From assembly GCA_012517355.1 (NCBI GenBank), contig JAAYVD010000149.1, forward strand, positions 1 to 45,864: 45,864 nt of DNA, read 5' to 3'. Made by a program: the position numbers and the translations under genes. Positions 24,765-32,984 of this stretch are shown one piece after another. The notes beneath the pieces are model-generated. The model saw nothing but the letters and a program-made list of their open reading frames with translations. It had not been told where the DNA came from and made no database searches. The stretch's first letter is position 1, and each line of letters begins with the position of its first letter. This DNA is from Candidatus Rifleibacteriota bacterium. Lineage in GTDB: Bacteria; Muiribacteriota; Ozemobacteria; Ozemobacterales; Ozemobacteraceae.

Positions 24765-26164
24765 GATGTGCCTTCACCATGGTGGCCATCCTCCTGGTGG
24801 TCGTCTGGAGCTTCCTCCCCCAGCCCACCAAAGGTCAGGAGACCGGGGGACAGCCCGGTCCGTCCGCCACCCGACCACGGATCCGGAGAGAGCAGCCGCG
24901 AGGCGCTGACGACCCAGGCCGTCCCCGACGGGAACGAGGCAAACGCGCCAACCGCGACAGGGCCGAAGGCGGCCCCACATCCGGGGAAGGCGCAGGAAAC
25001 GAGCCCCCCCCGGAAGTTCCACCCACCGGTGACGCAGGCACCGACAGCCTGAAGGTCCCCGAGGGAGCGACTCCCGAAACCGGCGTTGAGGAGGATGACG
25101 AACCCGGGGCGACGGCCAGTCCCCGGATTGGAATGGCAGGGGCCGACACGCCGATGCCCCGGGTCGGAGGGGCGACGCCCACGACGGAGCCCGCGGGAAG
25201 CGGGCGGCGGGGGGGAGCAGCCTCCCGCCCGGCCGGAAAGGGGCGCGAGATCCGGTATTACGACGGCCGGGTGGTACCGAAGGATTTCCTTGCCCTGTGC
25301 GCCCCCCAGAACACCCTCAAGCTGCCGTTCTGGCGGTCGGAGTCGAGTTCGATCCGGCTGAGCACGATCCTGCCCGAGTCCCGGCCGGTGGCGTCGGGCG
25401 AGGTGGTGGCCACCTTCCAGTTCGCCGACCTGGCGGCGCGCGAGGAACTGACCCAGCAGGTCAACCGGCTGACCGCGAAGCGCGACGAGTCCCTGCTGGG
25501 GCTGCGCAAGAACCTGGTCGACCTGGAGGCGAAGCTGGAAAAGGCGCGCCTGAAGGAACGGGCGGCCGCGATCGACCTCGGGCGCAAGAGCACCCTCTCG
25601 CAGCAGAAGGCGGCCCTGCTCGACATCGAGTTCCGGCTGGCCACCCACGAGCGCACCTCCCTCGAACACAAACTGGCCGCCGCCCAAGACAACCTGCGGC
25701 GCACCGCGGCCATTCTCGACGCCAACATCCGGTCCTGGAACAACCACTTCGTCTCGTTCGACCGCACCCGCGACCGGTATGCGGTGAAGGCTCCGGCCGC
25801 CGGCACCCTTTTCTATCCGACCATCGACAAGCAGAAGCGGAAGATCATCCCCGGCGACGAGATCAACTCCGGCCTGCATTTCCTGTCGGTCGTCACTTCC
25901 GACCGCGTCGAGATCCAGTTCTTCGTGCCCGAGGCCGACCTCGGCCTGGTGCGGCCCGGCGGCCGGGTGCGGGTGGCCTTCGACGGGCGCGAGCGACCGG
26001 GCGTGATCACGGGCGTGGGGTTCTTCCCGCAGCGGGTGGGTGACGTGCAGGGCACCTTCGCGCTGCCGAACGCCTGGGAGAAGTGTTTTGTCGTGCGGGC
26101 CGACCTCGAAGGGGCGGCCACCCTCGGCACGAACAACCTGGTGCGGGTGAGGCTGCGACCATGA
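24761..26164 (+). CDS. Periplasmic adaptor (HlyD/MacA-like), first of two
   Basis: An N-terminal hydrophobic segment (MVAILLVVVWSFLPQ) is followed by an unusually long low-complexity linker (residues 25-165, rich in Gly, Pro, Glu, Arg). The folded part starts near REIRYYDGRVVP. A coiled-coil hairpin (REELTQQVNRLTAKRDESL to HKLAAAQDNLRRTAAIL) sits between lipoyl-type halves, closing with YAVKAPAAGTLFYP. The beta-barrel region follows (VEIQFFVPEADLGLVRPGGRVRV). It overlaps the ATPase upstream and the permease downstream by ATGA. It probably bridges the permease and TolC. Confidence 0.82.
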   Translation: MRCAFTMVAILLVVVWSFLPQPTKGQETGGQPGPSATRPRIRREQPRGADDPGRPRRERGKRANRDRAEGGPTSGEGAGNEPPPEVPPTGDAGTDSLKVPEGATPETGVEEDDEPGATASPRIGMAGADTPMPRVGGATPTTEPAGSGRRGGAASRPAGKGREIRYYDGRVVPKDFLALCAPQNTLKLPFWRSESSSIRLSTILPESRPVASGEVVATFQFADLAAREELTQQVNRLTAKRDESLLGLRKNLVDLEAKLEKARLKERAAAIDLGRKSTLSQQKAALLDIEFRLATHERTSLEHKLAAAQDNLRRTAAILDANIRSWNNHFVSFDRTRDRYAVKAPAAGTLFYPTIDKQKRKIIPGDEINSGLHFLSVVTSDRVEIQFFVPEADLGLVRPGGRVRVAFDGRERPGVITGVGFFPQRVGDVQGTFALPNAWEKCFVVRADLEGAATLGTNNLVRVRLRP

Positions 26165-27471
26165 AGGTCTCGTCGCTGATCAAGGGCAGCCTGGCCTCGT
26201 TCCGGATGAACCTGTTCCGGACCTTCCTCGCGCTGCTGGGCATCATCTTTGGGGTGTCCTCGGTGATCGCCATGATCACCATCGGCGAGGGGGCCCAGCG
26301 CCGCATCCTCGACAACATCAACGCCCTGGGCGCCGACCTGGTGCACATCCAGGAGGGGAACCTGGAGCGCGGCCAGTTGTCACAGTTCATCAACGATTCG
26401 CAGGGCCTGTCGCTGCGCGACGTGCGGGCCCTGCGGGCGGTTTTGCCGATGGCGGGCCGCGACCTGGCGTATTTCGCCAAGCTGAAGGTGAAGGTGACCA
26501 GCCTGCCGGTGCAGGCCGGGGAGCTGAACGTGTTCGGCGTCAGCGGCCGGTTCCTGCCGATGAACCAGCTCCGGTTGTCGGCCGGACGGTCGTTCCACCC
26601 CGACGATTTCCGGGTGTTCGCGCCGGTGGCGATCGTCAGCCGCGACCTGGCCGAACAGGCCTGGGAGACGCCCGAGGCCGGCCTGGGGAAGGTCTTCCGG
26701 CTGGAGGAGCGGTATTTCCGGGTGGTCGGCGTGTTCGAGCGCCGGACCCTCGCCGGCGCGGCCCGGGAAGCCGGCCGCGAGGGCCGGCCGGGGGGGAGCC
26801 GCGGGGGAAGGGGAGGCGGCAGGCGGGGCCGGGGCATGCCGCGCGATTTCGGCATCTACGAGCGGTCGGTGCTGCTGCCCTACGCCACCGCCCGCGAGAC
26901 CCTCGCCGCCGAGCGGGTCTATTCCCCTCTCGACAAGATCCTGCTGCAGTGTCGGAGCCTCGACGAGACCAGCCGGATGAAGGAGGCGGCCGACCGCGTG
27001 CTGGCCGTGACCCACAACGGGGTCCGCGATTACCGCACGTTCTCGCCCCTCGAGCTGCTGGAGCAGCAGCAGTCGACGCAGGAGATCTTCAACATCGTTC
27101 TGCTCAGCATCGCTTCGATCTCGCTGCTGGTGGGCGGGATCGGCATCATGAACATCATGCTGGCCAACGTGCTCGAGCGCCGGGTCGAGATCGGCATCCG
27201 GCGCGCGCTCGGGGCCAAGCGCCGGCACATCGTGTTCCAGTTCCTGTTCGAGTCGGTCACCATCTGCCTGATCGGCGGCGGGCTGGGCATCCTGCTCGGC
27301 CTGGGGATCGGCCTGTGCATCATGCAGTTCACGAAGATCCCGGTGGCTTTCACCCTCAAGCCCATCCTCATCTCGTTCGGCATCTCGTTTTCGGTCGGGG
27401 TCTTCTTCGGCATCATGCCCGCCCGCGAGGCCGCCGCCCTCAACCCGGTGGAGGCCCTGCACGACGAATGA
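26161..27471 (+). CDS. MacB-type ABC permease
   Basis: Inner-membrane subunit, 436 aa, with the MacB layout: TM1 at residues about 20-42 (LFRTFLALLGIIFGVSSVIAM), a large periplasmic domain (50-300), then three TM helices with FNIVLLSIASISLLVGGIGIMNIM and the conserved ERRVEIGIRRALGAKRRHI cytoplasmic loop. Closing AREAAALNPVEALHDE is the family's usual end. A Gly/Arg-rich stretch (residues about 199-224) interrupts the periplasmic domain and is not expected in the family. The start overlaps the adaptor stop (ATGA). The ATPase is a separate polypeptide at 24102. Confidence 0.93.
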   Translation: MKVSSLIKGSLASFRMNLFRTFLALLGIIFGVSSVIAMITIGEGAQRRILDNINALGADLVHIQEGNLERGQLSQFINDSQGLSLRDVRALRAVLPMAGRDLAYFAKLKVKVTSLPVQAGELNVFGVSGRFLPMNQLRLSAGRSFHPDDFRVFAPVAIVSRDLAEQAWETPEAGLGKVFRLEERYFRVVGVFERRTLAGAAREAGREGRPGGSRGGRGGGRRGRGMPRDFGIYERSVLLPYATARETLAAERVYSPLDKILLQCRSLDETSRMKEAADRVLAVTHNGVRDYRTFSPLELLEQQQSTQEIFNIVLLSIASISLLVGGIGIMNIMLANVLERRVEIGIRRALGAKRRHIVFQFLFESVTICLIGGGLGILLGLGIGLCIMQFTKIPVAFTLKPILISFGISFSVGVFFGIMPAREAAALNPVEALHDE

Positions 27472-27497
27472 GTCCCCCCTACCCTGGAGGTTCCCTG

Positions 27498-28967
27498 ATG
27501 AAAAAGACCCCGGCATCCGCCATTTCCCTGACCCGCCCGCCGCGCGGTCGGCCATTACCCCTCGCCATTCCGGAAGGCGCCGCGTACCGTTCGGGTCGTG
27601 CCATGCCAGGGAGCCACCCCGGGCCCGACCGACACGAGGTCGGCCATGCACCCCTGCCCCTTCGGCGAGCAGGGCGAAGCGCCCATACCGCGTATCGCCA
27701 GGGAGCGATCGTTCTTCTCCTGGTGCTGGCCGAGCTGGCGGCGGCGCTTCCCCGGCTGACCGGCCAGGACTGGAGCGGTGGGGAGGACCGGGTCCTGGCC
27801 CCCGTCCGGCAGGGCGACCTCGTCGAGACCTTCGTCTTCCACGGCGAGATGGAAGCGTGCGACAGCGTCCAGGTGCACGCCCCCGAGTTGCAGGAAACGC
27901 GGCTGGTCACGATCCGGTCGGTGCTCGAGGACGGCACGCCGGTGCAGGCAAGCGACACCGTGGTCGAACTGGAGGACGGCGACTTCCAGCGGGCCCTCGA
28001 GGGCGCGCGGGACGAGGTCGAGGTCGCCCAGGCCGAACTGGAGAAAGTGCGTTTCGACCTGCAGAACGACGGGATCGACCTCGAACTGAACGTGAAGCGT
28101 CGCGAGCTCGAACTCGAAAAGGCCCGGGCCATGGTGATCGAGGACGCCATCGTGTTCTCGAAGATCGAGCTGCAGAAGGCGAAACTGGGGGTCGAGCAGG
28201 CGGAGATGGAGCTGAAATACGCCCAGGCGGCCCTGGGCGAGTTCCGCCAGAAACGCGAGGCCACCCTCAAGGTCAAAGAACTGCAGCTGCAGCAGGCCCG
28301 CCGCAAGATCGACATCCAGCAGGAGAACATCTCCAGATCGGTGATCCGTGCCCCCGGCGCGGGGATCGTCTACAAGCCGTTCATCCGCCTGAACAACGAG
28401 ATGGGGCGCATCGAGGCGGGAAAAGTGGTGCGGTGCGGCGACAAGCTGCTCGAGTTGCCCAACCTCGACCGGTTCCGGGGGGTGTCGTACGTGCCGACCG
28501 TCGAGTACCCCTACCTGACGCCGGGCAGCCCCGCCACGCTGACCCTGACCATCGCTCCCGACCGCGTCTTCCCGGCCGTCCTCGAGAGCAAGGAACCCTA
28601 CCCCATCAGCCGGAACGAGCGCCTGGGAAGGAACGACCCCGAGGGGTTCCTGAAGGAATACAAGGTCTCCTTCGCCCTGTCGGGAACCGACCCGGTGTTC
28701 CGGCCCGGGCTCACGTTCAAGGCCGAGATCGCCACCGTCATCGCCACCGGGTGCACCTTCCTGCCCCGTGCCGCCCTGGCCCGCCCCAACGGCGATCGGG
28801 CAACGGTCTGGATGCAGGCGCCGGGCGGGGCGGTGGAGCGGCAGATCCGCACCGGCCGCAAGGGGGTGGCCTTCATCGAGGTGCTGGAAGGCCTTCGTCC
28901 CGGCGACCAGGTCTGCCTCGACTTCCCTCTCGAAGAAGAAGGAGAAGATGAGGACGAGGACCTCTGA
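27498..28967 (+). CDS. Periplasmic adaptor (HlyD-like), second, with a repeat in its N-terminal tail
   Basis: ATG at 27498 has CCTGGAGG just upstream, 26 bases after the permease stop. The signal anchor (GAIVLLLVLAELAAALP) begins only near residue 70; the 68 residues before it are basic and include PDRHEVG, read from hairpin 1 of the dispersed element (27625-27643). After the membrane helix come lipoyl-type strands (GEMEACDSVQVHAPEL), a coiled-coil hairpin (residues about 155-275; EVEVAQAELEKVRFDL to LQQARRKIDIQQENI), IRAPGAGIVYKP and a beta-barrel part. The very acidic tail is EEEGEDEDEDL. Two different adaptors in one operon suggest a mixed adaptor ring or two alternative pumps. Confidence 0.83.
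   Translation: MKKTPASAISLTRPPRGRPLPLAIPEGAAYRSGRAMPGSHPGPDRHEVGHAPLPLRRAGRSAHTAYRQGAIVLLLVLAELAAALPRLTGQDWSGGEDRVLAPVRQGDLVETFVFHGEMEACDSVQVHAPELQETRLVTIRSVLEDGTPVQASDTVVELEDGDFQRALEGARDEVEVAQAELEKVRFDLQNDGIDLELNVKRRELELEKARAMVIEDAIVFSKIELQKAKLGVEQAEMELKYAQAALGEFRQKREATLKVKELQLQQARRKIDIQQENISRSVIRAPGAGIVYKPFIRLNNEMGRIEAGKVVRCGDKLLELPNLDRFRGVSYVPTVEYPYLTPGSPATLTLTIAPDRVFPAVLESKEPYPISRNERLGRNDPEGFLKEYKVSFALSGTDPVFRPGLTFKAEIATVIATGCTFLPRAALARPNGDRATVWMQAPGGAVERQIRTGRKGVAFIEVLEGLRPGDQVCLDFPLEEEGEDEDEDL
27625..27643 (+). repeat. Dispersed REP-like element, hairpin 1, inside the second adaptor gene
   Basis: CCGACC-GACACGA-GGTCGG, identical in sequence to hairpin 1 of the 13411 copy. It is followed by CATGCACCCCTGCCCCTTCGG and GGGCGAAGCGCCC, which may be a changed second half. 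Confidence 0.7.
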
Positions 28968-29485
28968 ACCCAGGGACGGGAGAAGGAAGTCTGGCAAGAC
29001 CCTGGTCGAGCCAGAAAAGAAACGGGAAAACAGCCGCCGATGGCAGGGTTTCCGGGAGTGCCTGCCGGCGATTCCCAACGCTGAAGCCATACATCCCTGG
29101 GGGCGGGAGAAAGCCTGACCTGGGTGGGAAACCTGGGCTTGCCAACTCGCAGGTATCTCAGAGGTCGCAGGGGAAACGGGGAAGGGGGAGAAGGGGCGAA
29201 GGGTGGCAAGACATTCGGCCCTGCTTCGTGAACGATGCTGCTGAGGGCAGGGAACAGGGAAAAATCGAGACTTCCGCATTTCGATAGAAACCTCGAGGAC
29301 GGCAAGGGGAACGGAGGATGGGGGGGGAAGTGGCGAAGGGAGTCGCCAACACGATCGGCATTATCAGAATCGACGGGTGGATGCAGAAAGAGGAATGGAT
29401 GAGTCAGTCGAGATGCTGGAGTGTCGAAAAATCCCTGCCATCCGTACACGATGTGTCGTGGATCGAAAACCATCCCCGTTTTCTC
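28968..29485. other. Gene-free interval with G-rich tracts
   Basis: About 520 bases after the exporter operon without a convincing gene; the long minus-strand frames through it are low-complexity and continue antisense into real genes. It contains a run of G-tracts at 29170-29203 and another at about 29301-29335. No clear terminator for the operon is seen. Confidence 0.5.
29170..29203 (+). other. G-quadruplex-type tract
   Basis: GGGG-AAAC-GGGG-AA-GGGGG-AGAA-GGGG-CGAA-GGG: five closely spaced G-runs with loops of 2-4 bases on the plus strand. It fits the usual four-tract quadruplex pattern; its role, if any, is unknown. Confidence 0.55.
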
Positions 29486-29494
29486 TGGTAAAAT
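29486..29494 (+). promoter_or_regulatory. Extended -10 of the second HExxH gene
   Basis: TGGTAAAAT, 39 bases before the ATG at 29534. A -35 match at 17 bases is lacking; TCGAAA lies 20 bases away. Confidence 0.45.
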
Positions 29495-29533
29495 AGGAAG
29501 AAATACGGTCATTCCACCAGACGAGGTGAACCC

Positions 29534-30820
29534 ATGAACACCCGACGGTTGTGTTTGCTGCTGTTCCTGGCGGTGATCCTGTTGTGGCCTGCGAACCTGG
29601 CCGGCGCCCAGTCCGGGTTCGAGTTCTACTACCAGGCCATCGAGGAGGTCCAGGAAGAGAAACCCTCGACCGGCGACTCCTGGTGGGACAAAGCCAAGAA
29701 TTTCGGCAAGAAGATCCTCAACTACGGGAAGATGGCCTGGAGCCAGGCCGAGATGCGCTTCTTCCCCGGCGAAGGAACCAAGTGGGTCCGGTCGGTCCAG
29801 AACCCCAACATCGCCTACAAGGTCAAGCGGGTGAAGGTGACCACCGAAGCCGAACTGCTCAAGGCCATGGGGGTCAAGTCGGAGTCTGAACTGGCCGACG
29901 GCCAGAAGGCGATGCTCGAGGCTTTCCGCGCCTCGTCGATGCAGATGATCAAGGACCGCCAGCCATATTCCTACCGGAAGGACCCGGTGCGCGTGCTGCT
30001 GACCGACACCACGGGCTTCGACGACGTGAAGACGGTCGAAAAGGATTTCTGGCCGATGTCGTTCGGGTCGATCCAGATGAGTTCGAATCTGTACAACTAT
30101 TCCGGGTCGGGCGAGCAGGCCCGTTCCACCTTCCTGCACGAGTTCTGCCACACCATGGACCGCACGGTTCCCGCCGGGGTCGCCTACGAGGCCGCCCGCA
30201 CCTGGATCAAGGACGGCGGGCCGCTCTACGGCAAGGACAACATGCACCACATCAACGAGCACACCTATCCCCGGGTGGCCTACCTGGAAGGTTGGGCGAT
30301 CTTCAACGAGATGCTCGAATACCCGCGGGAAGCCGAGGGCGTTCGCAACGCCATCAAGACCATCGACTTCGAGAAGGACGGCGGCAGCTATGACCATGTC
30401 GCCGCCACCGACGCCAAGGTGACCGGTCAGCAGCTGATGGAGACCGAGGGCGTGGTGGCCATGGTCCTGTACCGGTTGGCAACCGAAGGAAAGGGCGGCC
30501 GGAAGGCGATCTTCGAGGCATTCCAGGCCAGCAACAAGTATCTGCACGAACCGAAGGATTTCCTCCAGGCGTTCGCCAAGGCGAACCCCGACGATGTGGC
30601 GCTCGCGGTGCGGATCCTCGACGAGGAGACCCACGGCAAGCTGTCCGACGCCGAGCTCAAGAACCTCCTGGGCGCGACCCCCGAGGTGCTGGCCGCCCTG
30701 GCCGACCGCGGCAAGTCGACCCTTCCCGCCGCGCCGGCCGACGAGGCCGGAACCACGGCCGAGGGCAAGCCCGTCCAGGTCGGCAGCCCCGACGACACGA
30801 GCCCGTTCGCCGACCGCTGA
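29534..30820 (+). CDS. Secreted zincin-like putative metallopeptidase, 428 aa
   Basis: Signal peptide (cleavage near AGA-QS, residue 26). HEFCH at residues 202-206 is an HExxH zinc motif, and E252 in LEGWAIFNEM is a likely third ligand. Before it lies HHINEHTYPRVAY, matching HYVDEILPNANTAW at the same relative place in the protein at 5416-6804; the two are probably distant paralogues. An N-terminal helix-rich part (residues 30-130) and a C-terminal low-complexity end (395-428) flank the core. CGAGGTG precedes the ATG. It is a single gene between the two exporter systems. Activity and substrate are inferred or unknown. Confidence 0.72.
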   Translation: MNTRRLCLLLFLAVILLWPANLAGAQSGFEFYYQAIEEVQEEKPSTGDSWWDKAKNFGKKILNYGKMAWSQAEMRFFPGEGTKWVRSVQNPNIAYKVKRVKVTTEAELLKAMGVKSESELADGQKAMLEAFRASSMQMIKDRQPYSYRKDPVRVLLTDTTGFDDVKTVEKDFWPMSFGSIQMSSNLYNYSGSGEQARSTFLHEFCHTMDRTVPAGVAYEAARTWIKDGGPLYGKDNMHHINEHTYPRVAYLEGWAIFNEMLEYPREAEGVRNAIKTIDFEKDGGSYDHVAATDAKVTGQQLMETEGVVAMVLYRLATEGKGGRKAIFEAFQASNKYLHEPKDFLQAFAKANPDDVALAVRILDEETHGKLSDAELKNLLGATPEVLAALADRGKSTLPAAPADEAGTTAEGKPVQVGSPDDTSPFADR

Positions 30821-30865
30821 TTCCCGACGGGCGCGGGCCTGCCGCCTGCCCCGAGCCAGATCCCA

Positions 30866-30898
30866 GACCGCCCTCTCCGGCCGACGGAGGGGGCGGTC
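30866..30898 (+). terminator. Hairpin after the second HExxH gene
   Basis: GACCGCCCTCTCCG pairs with CGGAGGGGGCGGTC (14 pairs, one G-T) around a 5-base loop, 45 bases after the stop. The following bases are not T-rich, so it may end transcription poorly or protect the 3' end. Confidence 0.5.
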
Positions 30899-31045
30899 CG
30901 GTTCTGGCGGGGATAACTTTCGAGTGCCTCTCGCGACCCGCGAGGGTTCGGGGAAAGCAGGAAAGCCCCGTCCCGGCCGGGTTGCCGGGAGGCCTCCCGG
31001 CCGACCCCGGTGGGCTTCTCACGGAGCCTGGGACCCATCGCCGAA

Positions 31046-31074
31046 TTGACTTGGCGGTGGGCGGGGAGTATTCT
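31046..31074 (+). promoter_or_regulatory. Promoter of the heterodimeric ABC exporter
   Basis: TTGACT at 31046-31051, a 17-base spacer and TATTCT at 31069-31074. The leader to the ATG at 31110 would be about 29 bases. Confidence 0.6.
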
Positions 31075-31109
31075 GCCATGCTCCGCGATCCATCGCGGTT
31101 TTCGCCGAC

Positions 31110-32984
31110 ATGAGCCAACCCGCCGAACCCACCCGCCCCTCCCCCACCCCGCCCCCCGGAGACGATTTCCGGCCCCGGGCGCGGGAGCTGTTCTGGCGGT
31201 TCATCGGAGCCTACAAGAAGGAGTTCGGGCTGGCGGTGCTGGCTCTGGCCATCGTCGACGCGATGGACGTGCTGCCCCCGCTCATCATCAAGGGAGCCAT
31301 CGACGTCCTCGAGAAGGGCGAAGGGTCGCGGATGCTCTGGATCCTGGCCGGCGCCTACCTGGCGGCCTCGCTCCTGCAGGCCGTTTTCCGCTACTACTGG
31401 CGGAAGTATTTCCTCGGCACCAGCCACGTGGTGGTCTACGACCTGCGCAAACAGCTCTACGAGCACCTGCAGACCCTGTCGTTCGGGTTCTTCAACCGCA
31501 ACAAGACGGGGGAACTGATGTCGCGGCTGACCAACGACATCGACGAGATCCGCATGATGTTCGGCATCGGGCTGCTGCTGATGATGGACGCGCTGTTCTA
31601 CTTCCTGTCGGTGCCGTTCATCATGCTCTGGCTGTCGCCGCGCCTGGCGCTGTATATCCTGCTGCCCCTGCCCATCGTGCCGATCTTCGTGACCAAGGTG
31701 GGCGGCTACATCCACGACCTGTCGAAGATCGTGCAGGAGCGGGTGGCCGACCTGTCGGCGCGGGCCCAGGAGAACTTCTCGGGCATCCGCATCGTCAAGG
31801 GGTTCGCCCGGGAGGAGGCGCAGATCGAGGGGTTCAACCGCACCAGCCGCCGGCTGGTCGGGGAGAAGCTGACCCTGGCGAAGGTCGAGGCGGGGTTCCA
31901 CCCCACCCTCGAGCTGATCGTCGGCATCGGGGCCTTCTTCCTGATCCTGGCCGGGGGGCAGCGAGTGCTGGCCGGGGAGATCTCGATCGGCTCGTTCGTG
32001 GCCTTCCAGGCCTACCTGCTGAAGATGGTCTGGCCGATGACCGCGGTAGGAATGTGCATCAACATCCACCAGCGGGGCATGGCCTCGCTGGGGCGCGCCG
32101 CCGAGGTCCTCGACGAGCGGCCGGAGATCGCCTCCCCCCCCGATCCGGCCGAGCCGCCCGCCGGTGGCCTGGCCGGCCACCTGGAGGTGCGCGGCCTGTC
32201 GTTCACCTACCCCGGGGCGGCCGCCCCCAGCCTGCACGAGGTTTCCTTCACCCTGCCGGCGGGGCACACCCTCGGCCTCACCGGGCCGGTGGGGTGCGGC
32301 AAGTCGACGCTGCTGCACCTGCTGCTGCGGCTGCTGGAACCGCCTCCCGGCACGGTCTTCCTCGACGGCACCGACATACGCCGGTATGCCCTGCCCACCC
32401 TGCGCCGGGCGTTCGGGTACGTGCCGCAGGACACCTTCCTGTTTTCCGAGACCATCCGCGACAACATCGGGTTCGGGCTGCCCGCGGCCGGCGACGGCCC
32501 CGGCGACGCCGACGGGCGGGCCGCGCGGGTCCAGGCCTGCGCGCGGGCGGCCCAGATCGACGGCGAGATCGCCGACCTCGCGCAGGGCTACGACTCGCTG
32601 CTGGGGGAACGCGGGGTCAACCTGTCGGGTGGCCAGAAACAGCGGGTGGCGATCGCCCGCGCCCTGGCCCTCGACCCGCGCATCCTGCTGCTCGACGATG
32701 CCACCAGCGCGGTCGACACCGACACCGAGGAGCGCATCCTGGCCGCCCTGCGGGAGATCCTGCGGGACCGGACCGCCATCCTCGTCTCGCACCGGCTGGT
32801 GACGGTGCAGAACGCCGACCTGATCCTGTTTCTGGAGGCCGGCCGGATCCTCGAGCAGGGCACCCACGCCGACCTGCTGGCCCGGGGCGGACGGTATGCC
32901 TGGCTCTGGGAGAAGCAGCGCCTGAAGCGGGAACTGGAGACCGAGGGGCCGGGCCTGCCCGCCGCGCCGCCGGTGGCCACATGA
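31110..32984 (+). CDS. ABC exporter half-transporter with degenerate Walker B
   Basis: A type IV ABC exporter subunit: six TM helices (residues about 35-320; FNRNKTGELMSRLTNDIDEIR in the second cytoplasmic loop) fused to a nucleotide-binding domain. Walker A is GPVGCGKST, the signature LSGGQKQRVAIARAL is canonical, but Walker B ends LLLDDATSAVD: the catalytic Glu is Asp. The H-loop is VSHRL. The stop overlaps the next gene by ATGA, and that partner has complementary defects, so they form a heterodimer of the TM287/288, BmrCD or TmrAB kind. The ATG follows a predicted promoter but no strong ribosome binding site. Substrate unknown; lipids, drugs and peptides are known in the family. Confidence 0.92.
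   Translation: MSQPAEPTRPSPTPPPGDDFRPRARELFWRFIGAYKKEFGLAVLALAIVDAMDVLPPLIIKGAIDVLEKGEGSRMLWILAGAYLAASLLQAVFRYYWRKYFLGTSHVVVYDLRKQLYEHLQTLSFGFFNRNKTGELMSRLTNDIDEIRMMFGIGLLLMMDALFYFLSVPFIMLWLSPRLALYILLPLPIVPIFVTKVGGYIHDLSKIVQERVADLSARAQENFSGIRIVKGFAREEAQIEGFNRTSRRLVGEKLTLAKVEAGFHPTLELIVGIGAFFLILAGGQRVLAGEISIGSFVAFQAYLLKMVWPMTAVGMCINIHQRGMASLGRAAEVLDERPEIASPPDPAEPPAGGLAGHLEVRGLSFTYPGAAAPSLHEVSFTLPAGHTLGLTGPVGCGKSTLLHLLLRLLEPPPGTVFLDGTDIRRYALPTLRRAFGYVPQDTFLFSETIRDNIGFGLPAAGDGPGDADGRAARVQACARAAQIDGEIADLAQGYDSLLGERGVNLSGGQKQRVAIARALALDPRILLLDDATSAVDTDTEERILAALREILRDRTAILVSHRLVTVQNADLILFLEAGRILEQGTHADLLARGGRYAWLWEKQRLKRELETEGPGLPAAPPVAT

Noticed and set aside
28598-30634. 678-aa minus-strand frame through the gene-free 29-kb interval
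   Set aside because: It runs antisense into the adaptor and HExxH genes and has low-complexity Pro/Arg/Ser content; no ribosome binding site or domain.
31010-32980. In-frame extension of the second ABC subunit upstream of 32981
   Set aside because: It would overlay the whole first ABC gene in another frame and shows no domain; the coupled ATGA start is clear.
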